Source of the DNA: Spartobacteria bacterium | GTDB lineage: Bacteria > Verrucomicrobiota > Verrucomicrobiia > Chthoniobacterales > UBA10450 | Length of the DNA stretch: 64,000 nt | Direction of reading: 5' to 3' | Assembly (NCBI GenBank): GCA_003169695.1 | Contig: PNAS01000034.1 | Span: forward strand, 34,202-98,201 | Part shown: one piece after another, positions 52,696 to 60,375 of the stretch | How positions within the stretch are numbered: the stretch's first letter is position 1 | Layout: each line of letters opens with the position of its first letter | Made by a program: the position numbers and the translations under genes | Notes under the pieces: model-generated | Databases searched by the model: none | The model's input: the letters and a program-made list of their open reading frames with translations, nothing else | What the model was told of the DNA's origin: nothing

Positions 52696-54390
52696 ATGAG
52701 CGCGGCCAATGCCCTTCAAGTTGCGACGTTTCTCCTCGTCGTCACCTTGCTCGTTAAACCGGTCGGCGCTTATCTGGAACAGGTTTTCGAGCGGCGGCAC
52801 ACTATCCTTGATTGGCTGCTCGTCCCGCTCGAACGACTCATCCATCAGCTCGTCGGCGTCTGTCCGGAACGAGAGATGGATTGGAGGCATTACTCGTTAG
52901 GCTTCGGAATTTTCAGCCTCGTTAACGTCGTGCTCCTTTACCTCGCGCTCCGCTGGCAGGCATGGCTGCCTTGGTTCTTCCCGGACTCGATGACCACTCC
53001 GATGACTTCCGACCTGGCCGCGAACACCGCAGTCAGCTTTGTCACTACCACGACCTGGCAGGCCTATGGCGGCGAGACCACGATGAGCTACTTCAGCCAA
53101 CTCTTGCTCGCCGGAGAGAACTTCCTCGCCGGTGCGGCAGGTCTGGCGGTCGGGATCGCCTTCATCCGGGGTTACGCACGCGAGCAGACCACAGGTATCG
53201 GTAATTTCTGGGCCGATCTGATCCGCGCAATTTTGTGGGTGTTATTGCCCGTGTCAGTGGTGGGCAGCTTGTTCCTTACCTGGCAAGGCGTGCCGATGAA
53301 TTTCCTGCCTTATTCCATCGTGCACACGGTCGAAGGCGGCACGCAAACCATCGCGCAGGGGCCGGTCGCCACCTTGGAGTTCATCAAGAATCTTGGCACG
53401 AATGGCGGCGGATTCTTTAACGCCAACGGTGCGCATCCTTTCGAGAACCCGACCGCGTTGACCAACTTCATCGAACTCCTGGCCATCGTCGTCATCCCGG
53501 CGGCATTTACCCATACCTTTGGACGCATGACCGGCCGGACGCGCGACGGCTGGGTAATTTTTTGGACCATGACCGCACTCTTTGTCGCTGGGTTGCTTGT
53601 CTGCGGTTGGGCGGAAGGGCGGGTGCATCCATCGTTCGCGCACGAGATCAGCGGCGGTAACATGGAGGGCAAGGAAGTGCGCTTCGGAGTCGGCGGCTCG
53701 GTCCTGGCGGCGGTAGTTACTTCCAATGGCGCGACCGGTTCCTATAACGCGATGCACGACAGCTTCCAGCCGCTGGGTGTCTTAGTGCCGCTGCTCAACA
53801 TGCTCCTGGGCGAGATCGTTTACGGCGGTCTCGGCAGCGGTTTTTACAGCATGATCTTCGTGGTGCTGATGGCTCTTTTCATCGGCGGCTTGATGGTTGG
53901 CCGCTCACCGGAACACATCGGCCAGCGACTTGGCCCGCCAGAGATGAAGATCATCGTGGCCTATACCCTTCTCGGACCGTGCACGGTCTTGCTTTTGACG
54001 GCGCTCGCGGTCGTGACGGAAGCGGGCCGGGCCGGGTTAACCACCAACACCGGTCCCCACGGCTTCACAGAAATTCTCTACGCCTACGCGAGCGCGCTCG
54101 CGAACAACGGCCAGACTATGGCAGGCCTAAGCGCCAACAGTGTTTTCTACAACCTAACTACCATCATCGCCATGTTGGTCGGCCGCTATGGCCTCGCGGT
54201 CCTGGCCCTGGCGTTGGCCGGACGTTTCGCGGGGGTTTCGCGACGCCCACCGAGTCCCGGCTCGGTGCCTTCGGATGGCGTGCTCTTTGGGGTATTGTTA
54301 GGCGCAACCGCACTGCTCGTCGGCGCGATGAGTTTTCTCCCGGCGCTCGCGCTCGGCCCCATCCTGGAGCATTTTTGCATGCGGATGTAA
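52696..54390 (+). CDS. kdpA: Potassium-transporting ATPase A chain KdpA, no kdpB or kdpC nearby
   Basis: 564 residues from ATG 52696, in the family range; a frame back to 52558 is not family-like. All four K+ filter regions are present: SFVTTTTWQAYGGE, LGTNGGGFFNANGAHPFENP, VTSNGATGSYNAMHDSFQP and SALANNGQTMAGL. About ten membrane helices. KdpA binds and conducts K+ but needs the ATPase KdpB and KdpC, normally encoded next in kdpFABC. Neither is here; the next gene is an AHSA1 protein. Direct repeats of 35 bp bracket the gene. Confidence 0.92.
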   Translation: MSAANALQVATFLLVVTLLVKPVGAYLEQVFERRHTILDWLLVPLERLIHQLVGVCPEREMDWRHYSLGFGIFSLVNVVLLYLALRWQAWLPWFFPDSMTTPMTSDLAANTAVSFVTTTTWQAYGGETTMSYFSQLLLAGENFLAGAAGLAVGIAFIRGYAREQTTGIGNFWADLIRAILWVLLPVSVVGSLFLTWQGVPMNFLPYSIVHTVEGGTQTIAQGPVATLEFIKNLGTNGGGFFNANGAHPFENPTALTNFIELLAIVVIPAAFTHTFGRMTGRTRDGWVIFWTMTALFVAGLLVCGWAEGRVHPSFAHEISGGNMEGKEVRFGVGGSVLAAVVTSNGATGSYNAMHDSFQPLGVLVPLLNMLLGEIVYGGLGSGFYSMIFVVLMALFIGGLMVGRSPEHIGQRLGPPEMKIIVAYTLLGPCTVLLLTALAVVTEAGRAGLTTNTGPHGFTEILYAYASALANNGQTMAGLSANSVFYNLTTIIAMLVGRYGLAVLALALAGRFAGVSRRPPSPGSVPSDGVLFGVLLGATALLVGAMSFLPALALGPILEHFCMRM

Positions 54391-54408
54391 GCGCGTCGAC
54401 GATGCCGG

Positions 54409-54443
54409 CGCCACCGCAAACCGCCGCAAATCATCCAGCGTCA
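54409..54443. repeat. 35-bp direct repeat, right copy (flanks kdpA)
   Basis: Matches 52489-52523 with one mismatch, starting 18 bp after the kdpA stop. On the minus strand it reads RVTLDDLRRFAVA, the same peptide pattern as the left copy. The repeats would allow excision of a 1.9-kb block containing kdpA by recombination. Confidence 0.75.
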
Positions 54444-54534
54444 CACGCAATTCTGATTCTCGACTTCGGTTTGATTCGTTCCGCAATCCGCAATCCGCGT
54501 TTGCAGGCCCCACCGAACGAAAGGAGTAGTCATC

Positions 54535-54981
54535 ATGTCCACGAACACCATCCGGCTTCATCGTGTCATCCGTGCCACGCCCGAGAAGATCTACCGGGCA
54601 TTCCTGGATGCGGATGCCAAGGCCAAATGGCTTCCGCCGAACGGATTCACCGGCAAGGTGCACCACCTGGAAGCGAAAGTCGGCGGCACCTTCAAAATGT
54701 CCTTCACCAACTTCACCACCGGCGCGAGTCATTCATTTGGTGGCGAATACCTCGAGCTAACGCCCCACGAACGCATCCGCTACACCGACAAGTTCGACGA
54801 CCCAAACCTGCCCGGAGAAATCCAGACGACGATCAACCTGAATGAAGTCTCCTGCGGCACGGAGTTGAGCATTGTGCAGGAAGGAGTGCCCGCGGCCATT
54901 CCACCGGAGGCCTGCTATCTCGGATGGCAGGAGTCACTCATCCTCCTGGCCAAGCTCGTCGAGGCTGAGATTCCAGATTAG
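54535..54981 (+). CDS. AHSA1/SRPBCC domain protein
   Basis: 148 residues. AAAGGAG lies 9-10 nt before the ATG and supports the start. MSTNTIRLHRVIRATPEKIYRAFLDADAKAKWLPPNGFTG is the typical AHSA1 opening, with the PEKIYRAF helix and KWLPPNG loop. Later MSFTNFTTGASHSFGGEYLELTPHERIRYTD and GWQESLILLAKLVE complete the helix-grip fold. These proteins bind hydrophobic ligands or act as Aha1-like modulators; function unknown. It stands between kdpA's right repeat and a minus-strand hypothetical gene. Confidence 0.9.
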   Translation: MSTNTIRLHRVIRATPEKIYRAFLDADAKAKWLPPNGFTGKVHHLEAKVGGTFKMSFTNFTTGASHSFGGEYLELTPHERIRYTDKFDDPNLPGEIQTTINLNEVSCGTELSIVQEGVPAAIPPEACYLGWQESLILLAKLVEAEIPD

Positions 54982-55044
54982 CAGCCGACTGGCGCCAAGC
55001 GGCGGCTCGCGTGTCGCGCAGAACTTGTCTGCGCTAATGCTTCT

Positions 55045-55377
55045 TCAAGTGTGGATGCGAACCTTCGGCTTCTTTCCTTGCTTCATCTCTTTGAGCTTAA
55101 TGCAGACGACGGTGAGCCAGGTGATATCGAAAGCATTGCCGAGAGGCTCAGCATCCTGAGCCTGCTGGCTCATGTTGCTGTAGGTATCGTCGATGCCCAC
55201 CGCCCAGATTTCTTCGCCCGCTTGTTTGAGGGCGATGACGACATCCGCGCCGTCCATGCCTTTGGCCAATTTCTGGAACAAGTTCCAAATCTTGTCCCGA
55301 AAAGGAGAAACAACGTCCCGGCGCACTTTGGTCGATTTTTTCACCCCGCACCCTCGCGCTTTGGATTTCAATTTCAA
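55045..55377 (-). CDS. Hypothetical basic protein
   Basis: 110 residues. MKLKSKARGCGVKKSTKVRR is a highly basic start. The middle, IWNLFQKLAKGMDGADVVIALKQAGEEIW, has amphipathic helix character and a recurring KxxG pattern. The tail is basic (KEMKQGKKPKVRIHT). No signal peptide. I recognise no family. The frame is long for a stretch this GC-rich and avoids stops on the minus strand only, which modestly supports coding. Confidence 0.45.
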   Translation of the reverse strand: MKLKSKARGCGVKKSTKVRRDVVSPFRDKIWNLFQKLAKGMDGADVVIALKQAGEEIWAVGIDDTYSNMSQQAQDAEPLGNAFDITWLTVVCIKLKEMKQGKKPKVRIHT

Positions 55378-55497
55378 GAATGTTCGAATTCCGAGGCGAC
55401 GCGATATCTCTTCATCCTGGAAAGGCGCCAGACAACATCCGAAACGTGCAAACGTGGTGCCCTCGGGAAGAGAAGTGGAATGCTGAACGCGGAGACT

Positions 55498-55561
55498 TGT
55501 AGGGCGTCTGTGTCAGACGCCGGGTCACAGGGAGGTGGCGTTTCACCGAAACGCCCTACAA
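55498..55561. repeat. REP-like inverted repeat (TGTAGGGCGTCTGTG family), copy 1
   Basis: TGTAGGGCGTCTGTGTCAGA at 55498, then CGCC, an 11-15 nt interior, and GGCGTTTCACCGAAACGCCC ending TACA at 55561. Each half is also a small hairpin (GGCGTCTGTGTCAGACGCC; GGCGTTTC..GAAACGCC). A second copy is at 56026-56087. The ends TGTAGGGC/GCCCTACA match those of the 37641 element. Confidence 0.85.
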
Positions 55562-55640
55562 ATGCACGGCGAGGACGGCGCGCAATCCGTATTTTTTTGA
55601 ATCCAAACCACCGACCGACCGCATCCATATATTAGACGCC

Positions 55641-56024
55641 ATGGAAACTTCATACCCGACACCACCACCTCTCAGCGCCCCCGCCGTCACCAAGGTGCGC
55701 ACTTGGAACGCGCTTTGTCACGCCAGCGCCTTGCTCGGCGTCTTTCTTCATTTCCCCGGCCACCTGCTCGGGCCGCTCATCGTCTGGCTGGTCAAGCGCG
55801 GCGACTCGCCCGAGATCGATGCGCACGGCAAAGAAGCGCTCAACTTCCAAATCTCGATGCTCATCTACAACGTTGTCGCCGCGATCTTTTGCCTGATCCT
55901 GGTCGGCTTCGTTTTTCTGGCGATCCTTTGGGTCCTGAACGCTGTCTTCGCCATCATCGCTTCGATCCAAGCGAGCGATGGGAAATTCTATCGCTACCCG
56001 ATGACGATCCGGTTCATTCAATAA
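55641..56024 (+). CDS. DUF4870 membrane protein
   Basis: 127 residues with three membrane helices. A Pro-rich cytoplasmic N-terminus precedes WNALCHASALLGVFLHFPGHLLGPLIVWLVKR, the DUF4870 signature, then DAHGKEALNFQISMLIYN and VLNAVFAIIASIQASDGKFYRYPMTIRFI. Family members form Tic20-like small membrane proteins of unknown role. The REP-like element copy 2 begins 2 bp after its stop. Confidence 0.9.
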   Translation: METSYPTPPPLSAPAVTKVRTWNALCHASALLGVFLHFPGHLLGPLIVWLVKRGDSPEIDAHGKEALNFQISMLIYNVVAAIFCLILVGFVFLAILWVLNAVFAIIASIQASDGKFYRYPMTIRFIQ

Positions 56025-56025
56025 T

Positions 56026-56087
56026 TGTAGGGCGTCTGTGTCAGACGCCGATTCTTCGGGATGGCGTTTCACAGAAACGCCCTACAA
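56026..56087. repeat. REP-like inverted repeat (TGTAGGGCGTCTGTG family), copy 2
   Basis: The same structure as 55498-55561: TGTAGGGCGTCTGTGTCAGA then CGCC, interior, and GGCGTTTCACAGAAACGCCC ending TACAA at 56087. It supplies the TAG stop (56082-56084) of the minus-strand RelE-like remnant. It follows the DUF4870 stop. Confidence 0.85.
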
Positions 56088-56329
56088 TATGATTGCGGAT
56101 GGCGAGACCGCCACGATTAGAACCGCATCATCCACTGTATAAACGATGCGGTAATCTCCCACGCGAATCCGGTATGCATTTTTGCTGCCCTGCATTTTCC
56201 GGCATCCGTCCGGTCGAGGATTTGTCGCGAGATTCCCGGCCGCGCGCAGCATCCGCCGCTGCGCCATCAGATCGAGCCGCCGCAGATCTTTTCCGCCGAG
56301 CGGCGGAGCTCAACGGCGTATCGCGCCAT
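56082..56329 (-). pseudogene. RelE/ParE-type toxin gene with 1-nt deletion and clipped 3' end
   Basis: From ATG 56329 the frame reads MARYAVELRRSAEK and then breaks to a stop. Adding one base at about 56287-56291 restores DLRRLDLMAQRRMLRAAGNL and NPRPDGCRKMQGSKNAYRIR, VGDYRIVYTVDD, the RelE/ParE core. The C-terminal end (normally with a basic catalytic motif such as RR..VY) is replaced by a few codons and a TAG provided by the REP-like element. Both defects suggest no active toxin. It overlaps the end of the antitoxin gene by 20 bp. Confidence 0.82.
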
Positions 56330-56513
56330 TGCTCTTCAGGCGGCGTTTGATCTCTGCGAGCAGAATCGTGGGCTCGTTTTTCCGCCGCGCAATCACCGCC
56401 AGATCATCCAAATCCTGCAGGAGTTCCTCGTACTCTTCGATCGGCACGATGACCGCGGTACGCTTGCCGTTCTCGACGACATAATTCGCCTTTCGGATCG
56501 AGCCCCGCCTCAA
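56310..56513 (-). CDS. Phd/RelB-type antitoxin, N-terminus possibly clipped
   Basis: 67 residues from a TTG at 56513 that overlaps the upstream stop. The sequence KANYVVENGKRTAVIVPIEE continues YEELLQDLDDLAVIARRKNE, the usual antitoxin DNA-binding and linker pattern, and ends EIKRRLKSNGAIRR. Family members normally begin a little further upstream with MxxLxV or similar; this start looks like a junction with the neighbouring truncated gene. It would bind the RelE-like toxin and repress the operon. With the toxin broken, the module is probably inactive. Confidence 0.72.
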   Translation of the reverse strand: MRRGSIRKANYVVENGKRTAVIVPIEEYEELLQDLDDLAVIARRKNEPTILLAEIKRRLKSNGAIRR

Positions 56514-56767
56514 AAGTCAGGGCTCGGCCATTGAAAGTCGCACCGCATTCCCAGCTCCTTGAACACCGCGTGGAGATAAAGTTCCCAAAACGAAGAATCG
56601 AAGGTGGTCTGAAACTCCTGCACAAATTTTCCGTCGCGATCGATGAATCCGTCCGACCAGCCCTTCAGGACATTCCTATCGTTTTCAGTTCCATTCAGGA
56701 ACACTCGTTCGAACGCAGGATGAAAGCGCTCACGGGGAACTACTGGAAGGAAAAGGTCGATACTCAT
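56510..56767 (-). CDS. N-terminal fragment of an unknown protein
   Basis: 85 residues: MSIDLFLPVVPRERFHPAFE, then DGFIDRDGKFVQEFQTTFDS, SFWELYLHAVFKELG and a stop after SPDF. The FVQEFQTTF..SFWELYL stretch looks conserved and I believe belongs to a longer protein of unknown function, so this is probably truncated. The stop merges with the start of the antitoxin gene at 56510-56513, which suggests a fusion or deletion scar. Function unknown. Confidence 0.5.
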   Translation of the reverse strand: MSIDLFLPVVPRERFHPAFERVFLNGTENDRNVLKGWSDGFIDRDGKFVQEFQTTFDSSFWELYLHAVFKELGMRCDFQWPSPDF

Positions 56768-56877
56768 CGGACGAATACGAAGACTTTCGATTATTTCAGT
56801 GAGGGATAGGGGTCAGAGCTAACTATCGACAAGTCGAGGGAAGGGAGCGCGCACTCTTCCCGGCGGTGAGACGGCAG

Positions 56878-57423
56878 CTACGGCCGCAGAAGCTCCGTCC
56901 GATACTTCGGGGCTAGCTCTTGCGCTTTCTTCATTAACGCCGCCTGCTCTGCCTGGTCGAGCTGCGGCGGAGTGGATCTGCGGGCGGGCACGGGAACGCC
57001 GACCTGCGCGAAGAACTCTTCCTGTCCGGCCGGCGCACAGATGCAGAGCAACCGGGCCGCGGCTCTGGAGGCGTTGGTGAAGGAATGCGGCGCGTTGGCC
57101 GGGATGCTCACGGTTTGACCTGTGTGCACGATCGATTTTTCTCCGCGGAAGGTGGCTTCGATCTCGCCTTCCAGGACGGTGAAGGATTCCTCGAAGTCGT
57201 GCCGATGCGGCGGCGGACCGCCCCCGGGCGGAATGTGCATGTCGATAAGGCAATAACGGCCATCCGTGTCAGCGCCCGAGAGGAGGATGGTGTAGGTGTC
57301 TCCGACGAGACCGATGTGGGGCAGGCTTTCGTCGGTATCGGGTCGCGCGATCTTGAGGCTGCGTGCGAGGTTGTCGGGTGGGAGCGGCGCGACGGGCTGA
57401 GCTGTGACAGAGGGTTCGTTCAT
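56878..57423 (-). CDS. Cupin-domain protein
   Basis: 181 residues. The cupin 1 motif is present: PPPHRHDFEESFTVLEGEIE (two His, Glu; metal site), and cupin 2 as NAPHSFTN with the second His. The N-terminal 40 residues and C-terminal 45 (AEQAALMKKAQELAPKYR) flank the barrel. Such single-domain cupins bind metal and act as oxygenases or isomerases; substrate unknown. The gene is 84 bp from the intact four-helix-bundle gene stop, with a 13-bp inverted repeat between. Confidence 0.86.
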   Translation of the reverse strand: MNEPSVTAQPVAPLPPDNLARSLKIARPDTDESLPHIGLVGDTYTILLSGADTDGRYCLIDMHIPPGGGPPPHRHDFEESFTVLEGEIEATFRGEKSIVHTGQTVSIPANAPHSFTNASRAAARLLCICAPAGQEEFFAQVGVPVPARRSTPPQLDQAEQAALMKKAQELAPKYRTELLRP

Positions 57424-57449
57424 AAGTGCATTAGTTGAGGATTCTTGGT

Positions 57450-57496
57450 TGAGAGTTGAGAGTTTACGATCAACTCGCTTTTTCTCTCAACTCTCA
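57450..57496. terminator. Perfect 13-bp inverted repeat downstream of the four-helix-bundle gene
   Basis: TGAGAGTTGAGAG (57450-57462) pairs with CTCTCAACTCTCA (57484-57496), 21-nt loop. It follows the minus-strand gene stop at 57508 by about 10 bp and precedes the cupin start. There is no U-tract. A degenerate version lies at the remnant copy near 60421. Confidence 0.45.
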
Positions 57497-57507
57497 GCCA
57501 TCGATGC

Positions 57508-57864
57508 TCAACCTTCGCTCAACGACTTCCACAATCCACTGAGTATTCGGCTCTGTTTTTCGGCCGCCGCGTATATCCGCTCATGTTCATCATCATTTAA
57601 TAAACCTTGCCGTCGCGATACGGTCGCCTGAGAAACAACTTCAAATAGTGAACCGGTAGCGATCTCGACAAAACGCGAAAAATCTGGATGAGAGCCACGC
57701 GAGCTTCCCTCAGCGAGGTTGGAGGAAACCGAAACAGCGGCGCGACGCATCTGGTTTGTTAAGCCGAAGCGTTCATCGTGCGGGAAGCCGCGTGTTAGTT
57801 CGTAAACCAGGTCGGCGAATTGAATCGCCTCCTGCCAGACATCAAGCTTTTCGAAGTTAAACAT
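57508..57864 (-). CDS. Four-helix-bundle protein (23S rRNA IVP family), intact
   Basis: 118 residues. MFNFEKLDVWQEAIQFADLVY, then DERFGLTNQMRRAAVSVSSNLAEGSSRGS is the family signature, and YAAAEKQSRILSGLWKSL ends it. These proteins are found in intervening sequences of rRNA and as free chromosomal genes; they form pentameric four-helix bundles and their role is unknown. Here it is not in an rRNA gene. A C-terminal copy survives at 60454-60636 and a more distant N-terminal one at 21223-21450. Confidence 0.9.
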   Translation of the reverse strand: MFNFEKLDVWQEAIQFADLVYELTRGFPHDERFGLTNQMRRAAVSVSSNLAEGSSRGSHPDFSRFVEIATGSLFEVVSQATVSRRQGLLNDDEHERIYAAAEKQSRILSGLWKSLSEG

Positions 57865-57917
57865 CCCACTTTTATAAACCCCTCATCCCTCAAACCTTCA
57901 ACACTCAACCGGTTCGA

Positions 57918-58508
57918 CTAGAGCACGAAAGGAATGATGCGCTTCACGCGCTGCTGATAAGACCGATACTGATCCGGGAACTGTTGGAGCATGAGCTTTT
58001 CTTCTTCGCTAAGCTTTATCCAACAGCTGGCGAACGCGAGCATGACGGCGACAATTCCGCCCAGATGTCCGAATGTGATAGCGGTCGCGAGAAACATAGC
58101 CAGTAGTCCGGTGTAGATCGGGTGACGGACAAGGCGATACGGCCCGCTTTCAATGAGTTCGTGTCCTTCTTTCAACGTGATCGTGCCACTCCAGTTGCGC
58201 CCAAGAGTAGCTCTCGCCCAAACGCAGAACGCGAAACCCGAGACGCATAGAATTACGGCCATCCACCCCACGGTCTCCGTCGCCGAAATAATTCGAACAT
58301 TGAATGGATAGGGCAATCGGTGGCCCCTGGTCAAAAGAAGATAAGCTAGCACCAGCAATATCCAGTAACGCAGCCGTCGCGCACCGCTTTCACGGTAGAT
58401 TGAACGCTTGGTCGATGCAGCAGCCAGCAGCCAAATTACGGAAAACAATATCCAGCATGCGGGAATGATATCGGCCGGCCATGAAGGGTTTTGCATGAAG
58501 CGCGACAT
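57918..58508 (-). CDS. Isoprenylcysteine carboxyl methyltransferase-like membrane protein
   Basis: 196 residues from ATG 58508 (MSRFMQNPSWPADIIPACW). Several membrane helices precede the catalytic C-terminus, with ESGPYRLVRHPIYTGLLAMF (SAM and substrate region) and KLSEEEKLMLQQFPDQYRSYQQRVKRIIPF. The bacterial family (ICMT/NnrU/phospholipid methyltransferase-like) methylates lipids or small molecules in the membrane; no prenylated proteins are expected. No operon partner. The longer frame to 58547 is not supported. Confidence 0.86.
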   Translation of the reverse strand: MSRFMQNPSWPADIIPACWILFSVIWLLAAASTKRSIYRESGARRLRYWILLVLAYLLLTRGHRLPYPFNVRIISATETVGWMAVILCVSGFAFCVWARATLGRNWSGTITLKEGHELIESGPYRLVRHPIYTGLLAMFLATAITFGHLGGIVAVMLAFASCWIKLSEEEKLMLQQFPDQYRSYQQRVKRIIPFVL

Positions 58509-58547
58509 GAAGATTCGACAACTTGCGTGACGAACAAATCCGCGCAA

Positions 58548-58963
58548 TCAAGATGTCGACCTTAGCGGACGGGACCTGCACACGAAGCCCTGGTCGACCG
58601 CTTCGGCAACGGCGGTGATTGCCATCCGGATCGCCGACACGCCGGGTGGGTTAGCGGCGGATAGACGGCGGATTGGGATCGCTATCTAGGAGGAGCACGG
58701 CGACTGAGGAGGGCCTGAAGGAGTCAATCATCACTACCTTCACCTTTTTGCGCCCCGAGGGCCGTTCGCTCGTGTTAGGCCACGCCAGGTGGATCGAGCA
58801 GTCCCTTGCTCGATGCTAAGGAGTATCCGCTCATTCGCGCGTATCATTGTCATCGCCCGACAGAGCGGCCGATCTACCTGGTCGATATCGCTCACGGCGA
58901 GCGTGCACGGGCCGCCGCCCGCAGCACGATCTTAGCTCGCATCTGGAAAAAACCGCGAGCAAA
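58548..58963. other. Gene-free region with diverged duplicate segments
   Basis: 416 bp between ICMT-like and QOR genes without a convincing gene. Two parts are repeated in the region around 60.4-60.8 kb: 58588-58625 matches 60372-60411, and 58786-58879 matches 60679-60762. The second part contains a perfect hairpin (ATCGAGCA, loop GTCCCT, TGCTCGAT). Between the matching parts the sequence differs. It looks like the older or emptied copy of a duplicated segment. Confidence 0.6.
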
Positions 58964-59995
58964 CTACTTTAACGGTTCGTCAGCCACTTTCAGGACAATC
59001 TTACCTCGCGTGTGATGCGTCTCGGCCTGTTGCAGCGCTTTCATCGCTTCAGTAAGTGGCAACACCTGAGTCACGATCGGCTTGATCTTCTTTGCTTCGA
59101 TCAACTTCGTAATTTCCGCGAGCTCGATCGCGTCCGGCTTGGACGCGATCGACTCCCCTCGGATTCCGTATTTATCGAGTTCCGTCTGATCGAGTCGGGA
59201 AACCAATGTGGCGATAAACCCACCTTTCTTCACCAAAGCGTAGGAACGCGCCAGTGTATCTCTCCCGATCGGATCGAGCACGACATCCACATCTTTCGCA
59301 AAGTCCTCGAATTTTGTCTTGGTGTAATCGATCGCGACGTCGGCCCCGAGTTGTTTGAGCAAGTCCTGATTTGGAGTCGACGCCGTCGCGATCACCTTTG
59401 CCCCTCGCGCCTTTGCGATCTGGATTGCCATGCTGCCAACACCGCCCGATCCGCCATGAATCAGAACAGTCTGACCAGCAGTCAACTTCGCTGCATCGAT
59501 TAGCGCCTGCCAGGCCGTTAAAGCTGTGAGCGGCACTGCCGCAGCTTGTATGTAATCAAGAGACGCCGGTTTTATGGCCGCCTCTCCTTCCGTCATGACC
59601 GCATATTCGGCCCATCCTCCACCCCAGAGAACGTAACTATAAACCGAGTCACCGACCTTGAGCTTCGTAATCTTTGCGCCCCTCTTCTCGATAATTCCGG
59701 CAACGTCGTAGCCAGGGATGAGAGGTAAATGCGTTCCGAATTCCTTCGCGTACTTGCCTGAAACAATCAGCGGATCGGCCGGGTTCACTCCACTCGCGAT
59801 CACGCGCACCAGAACTTCGTTCTCTTTCGGCTCCGGTCGTGGCAGATCTTCGAGTTTCAAGACTTCCGGTCCGCCGTATTCGTGAATGACTACCGCCTTC
59901 ATCATCGGCTTCTCCGATTGAGTAACGGCGCGACATGGCAGAATTGCCAGGGTCGTTAGGCCGAACAGCGCGATCAGCTGGTTTGAGATTCGCAT
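58964..59995 (-). CDS. NADP-dependent quinone oxidoreductase-like (MDR) protein with signal peptide
   Basis: 343 residues from ATG 59995 (MRISNQLIALFGLTTLAILP), which looks like a signal peptide ending near CRAVTQSE. An internal start would be MKAVVIHEYGGPEVLKLE at about 59900. The zinc-free MDR features are clear: VIPGYDVAGII-like LIPGYDVAGIIEK, VPLTALTAWQALID, HGGSGGVGSMAIQIAKARG. Such enzymes use NADPH, which is not present outside the cytoplasm, so either the start is internal or the protein is exported for another use. It precedes an acetyltransferase pseudogene on its strand. Confidence 0.87.
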   Translation of the reverse strand: MRISNQLIALFGLTTLAILPCRAVTQSEKPMMKAVVIHEYGGPEVLKLEDLPRPEPKENEVLVRVIASGVNPADPLIVSGKYAKEFGTHLPLIPGYDVAGIIEKRGAKITKLKVGDSVYSYVLWGGGWAEYAVMTEGEAAIKPASLDYIQAAAVPLTALTAWQALIDAAKLTAGQTVLIHGGSGGVGSMAIQIAKARGAKVIATASTPNQDLLKQLGADVAIDYTKTKFEDFAKDVDVVLDPIGRDTLARSYALVKKGGFIATLVSRLDQTELDKYGIRGESIASKPDAIELAEITKLIEAKKIKPIVTQVLPLTEAMKALQQAETHHTRGKIVLKVADEPLK

Positions 59996-60051
59996 ATTGG
60001 CTAACGTTTCCTTTATCAGAAAAAGGAAGCGAGCGGAAAATGCGCAACAGT

Positions 60052-60375
60052 TCACCGCCCGTTCTTCATCGGAATGAACTCGATCTCAACTCCATCGCCG
60101 ACGACAAGATCGTTGGCTTTCCGGAAGTGTAGCCACACGCGTGGTAAAAATTCACGCCGAGCACGTGGACATCAGCTCGGCCGATTTGTCTCCGGCCGCC
60201 TTTGCTTCCGCTTCGCACCTCGCCAACAATGCGCGACCAATTCCATTTCTGGCGAATCGAGAGATGCTAAATGCTAGGGCTCGGAGCTTACTATCGTCAT
60301 ATCCTAGAAGAGCGGCCGTAATCTCGTCCGGTTTCTTGAGCCTGGACGTGGACGAGAGCTAGCGCGCCATTCCCT
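60052..60375 (-). pseudogene. GNAT acetyltransferase remnant with two frameshifts
   Basis: In three frames on the minus strand: LKKPDEITAALLGYDDSKLR, then ARNGIGRALLARCEAEAKAA and GDKSAELMST; after a shift VHVLGVNFYHACGYTSG; after another NDLVVGDGVEIEFIPMKNG with a stop at 60052. Together these are motif A, B and tail of a GNAT N-acetyltransferase. Each frame alone stops early. The gene is directly upstream of the exported QOR-like gene. Confidence 0.8.
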
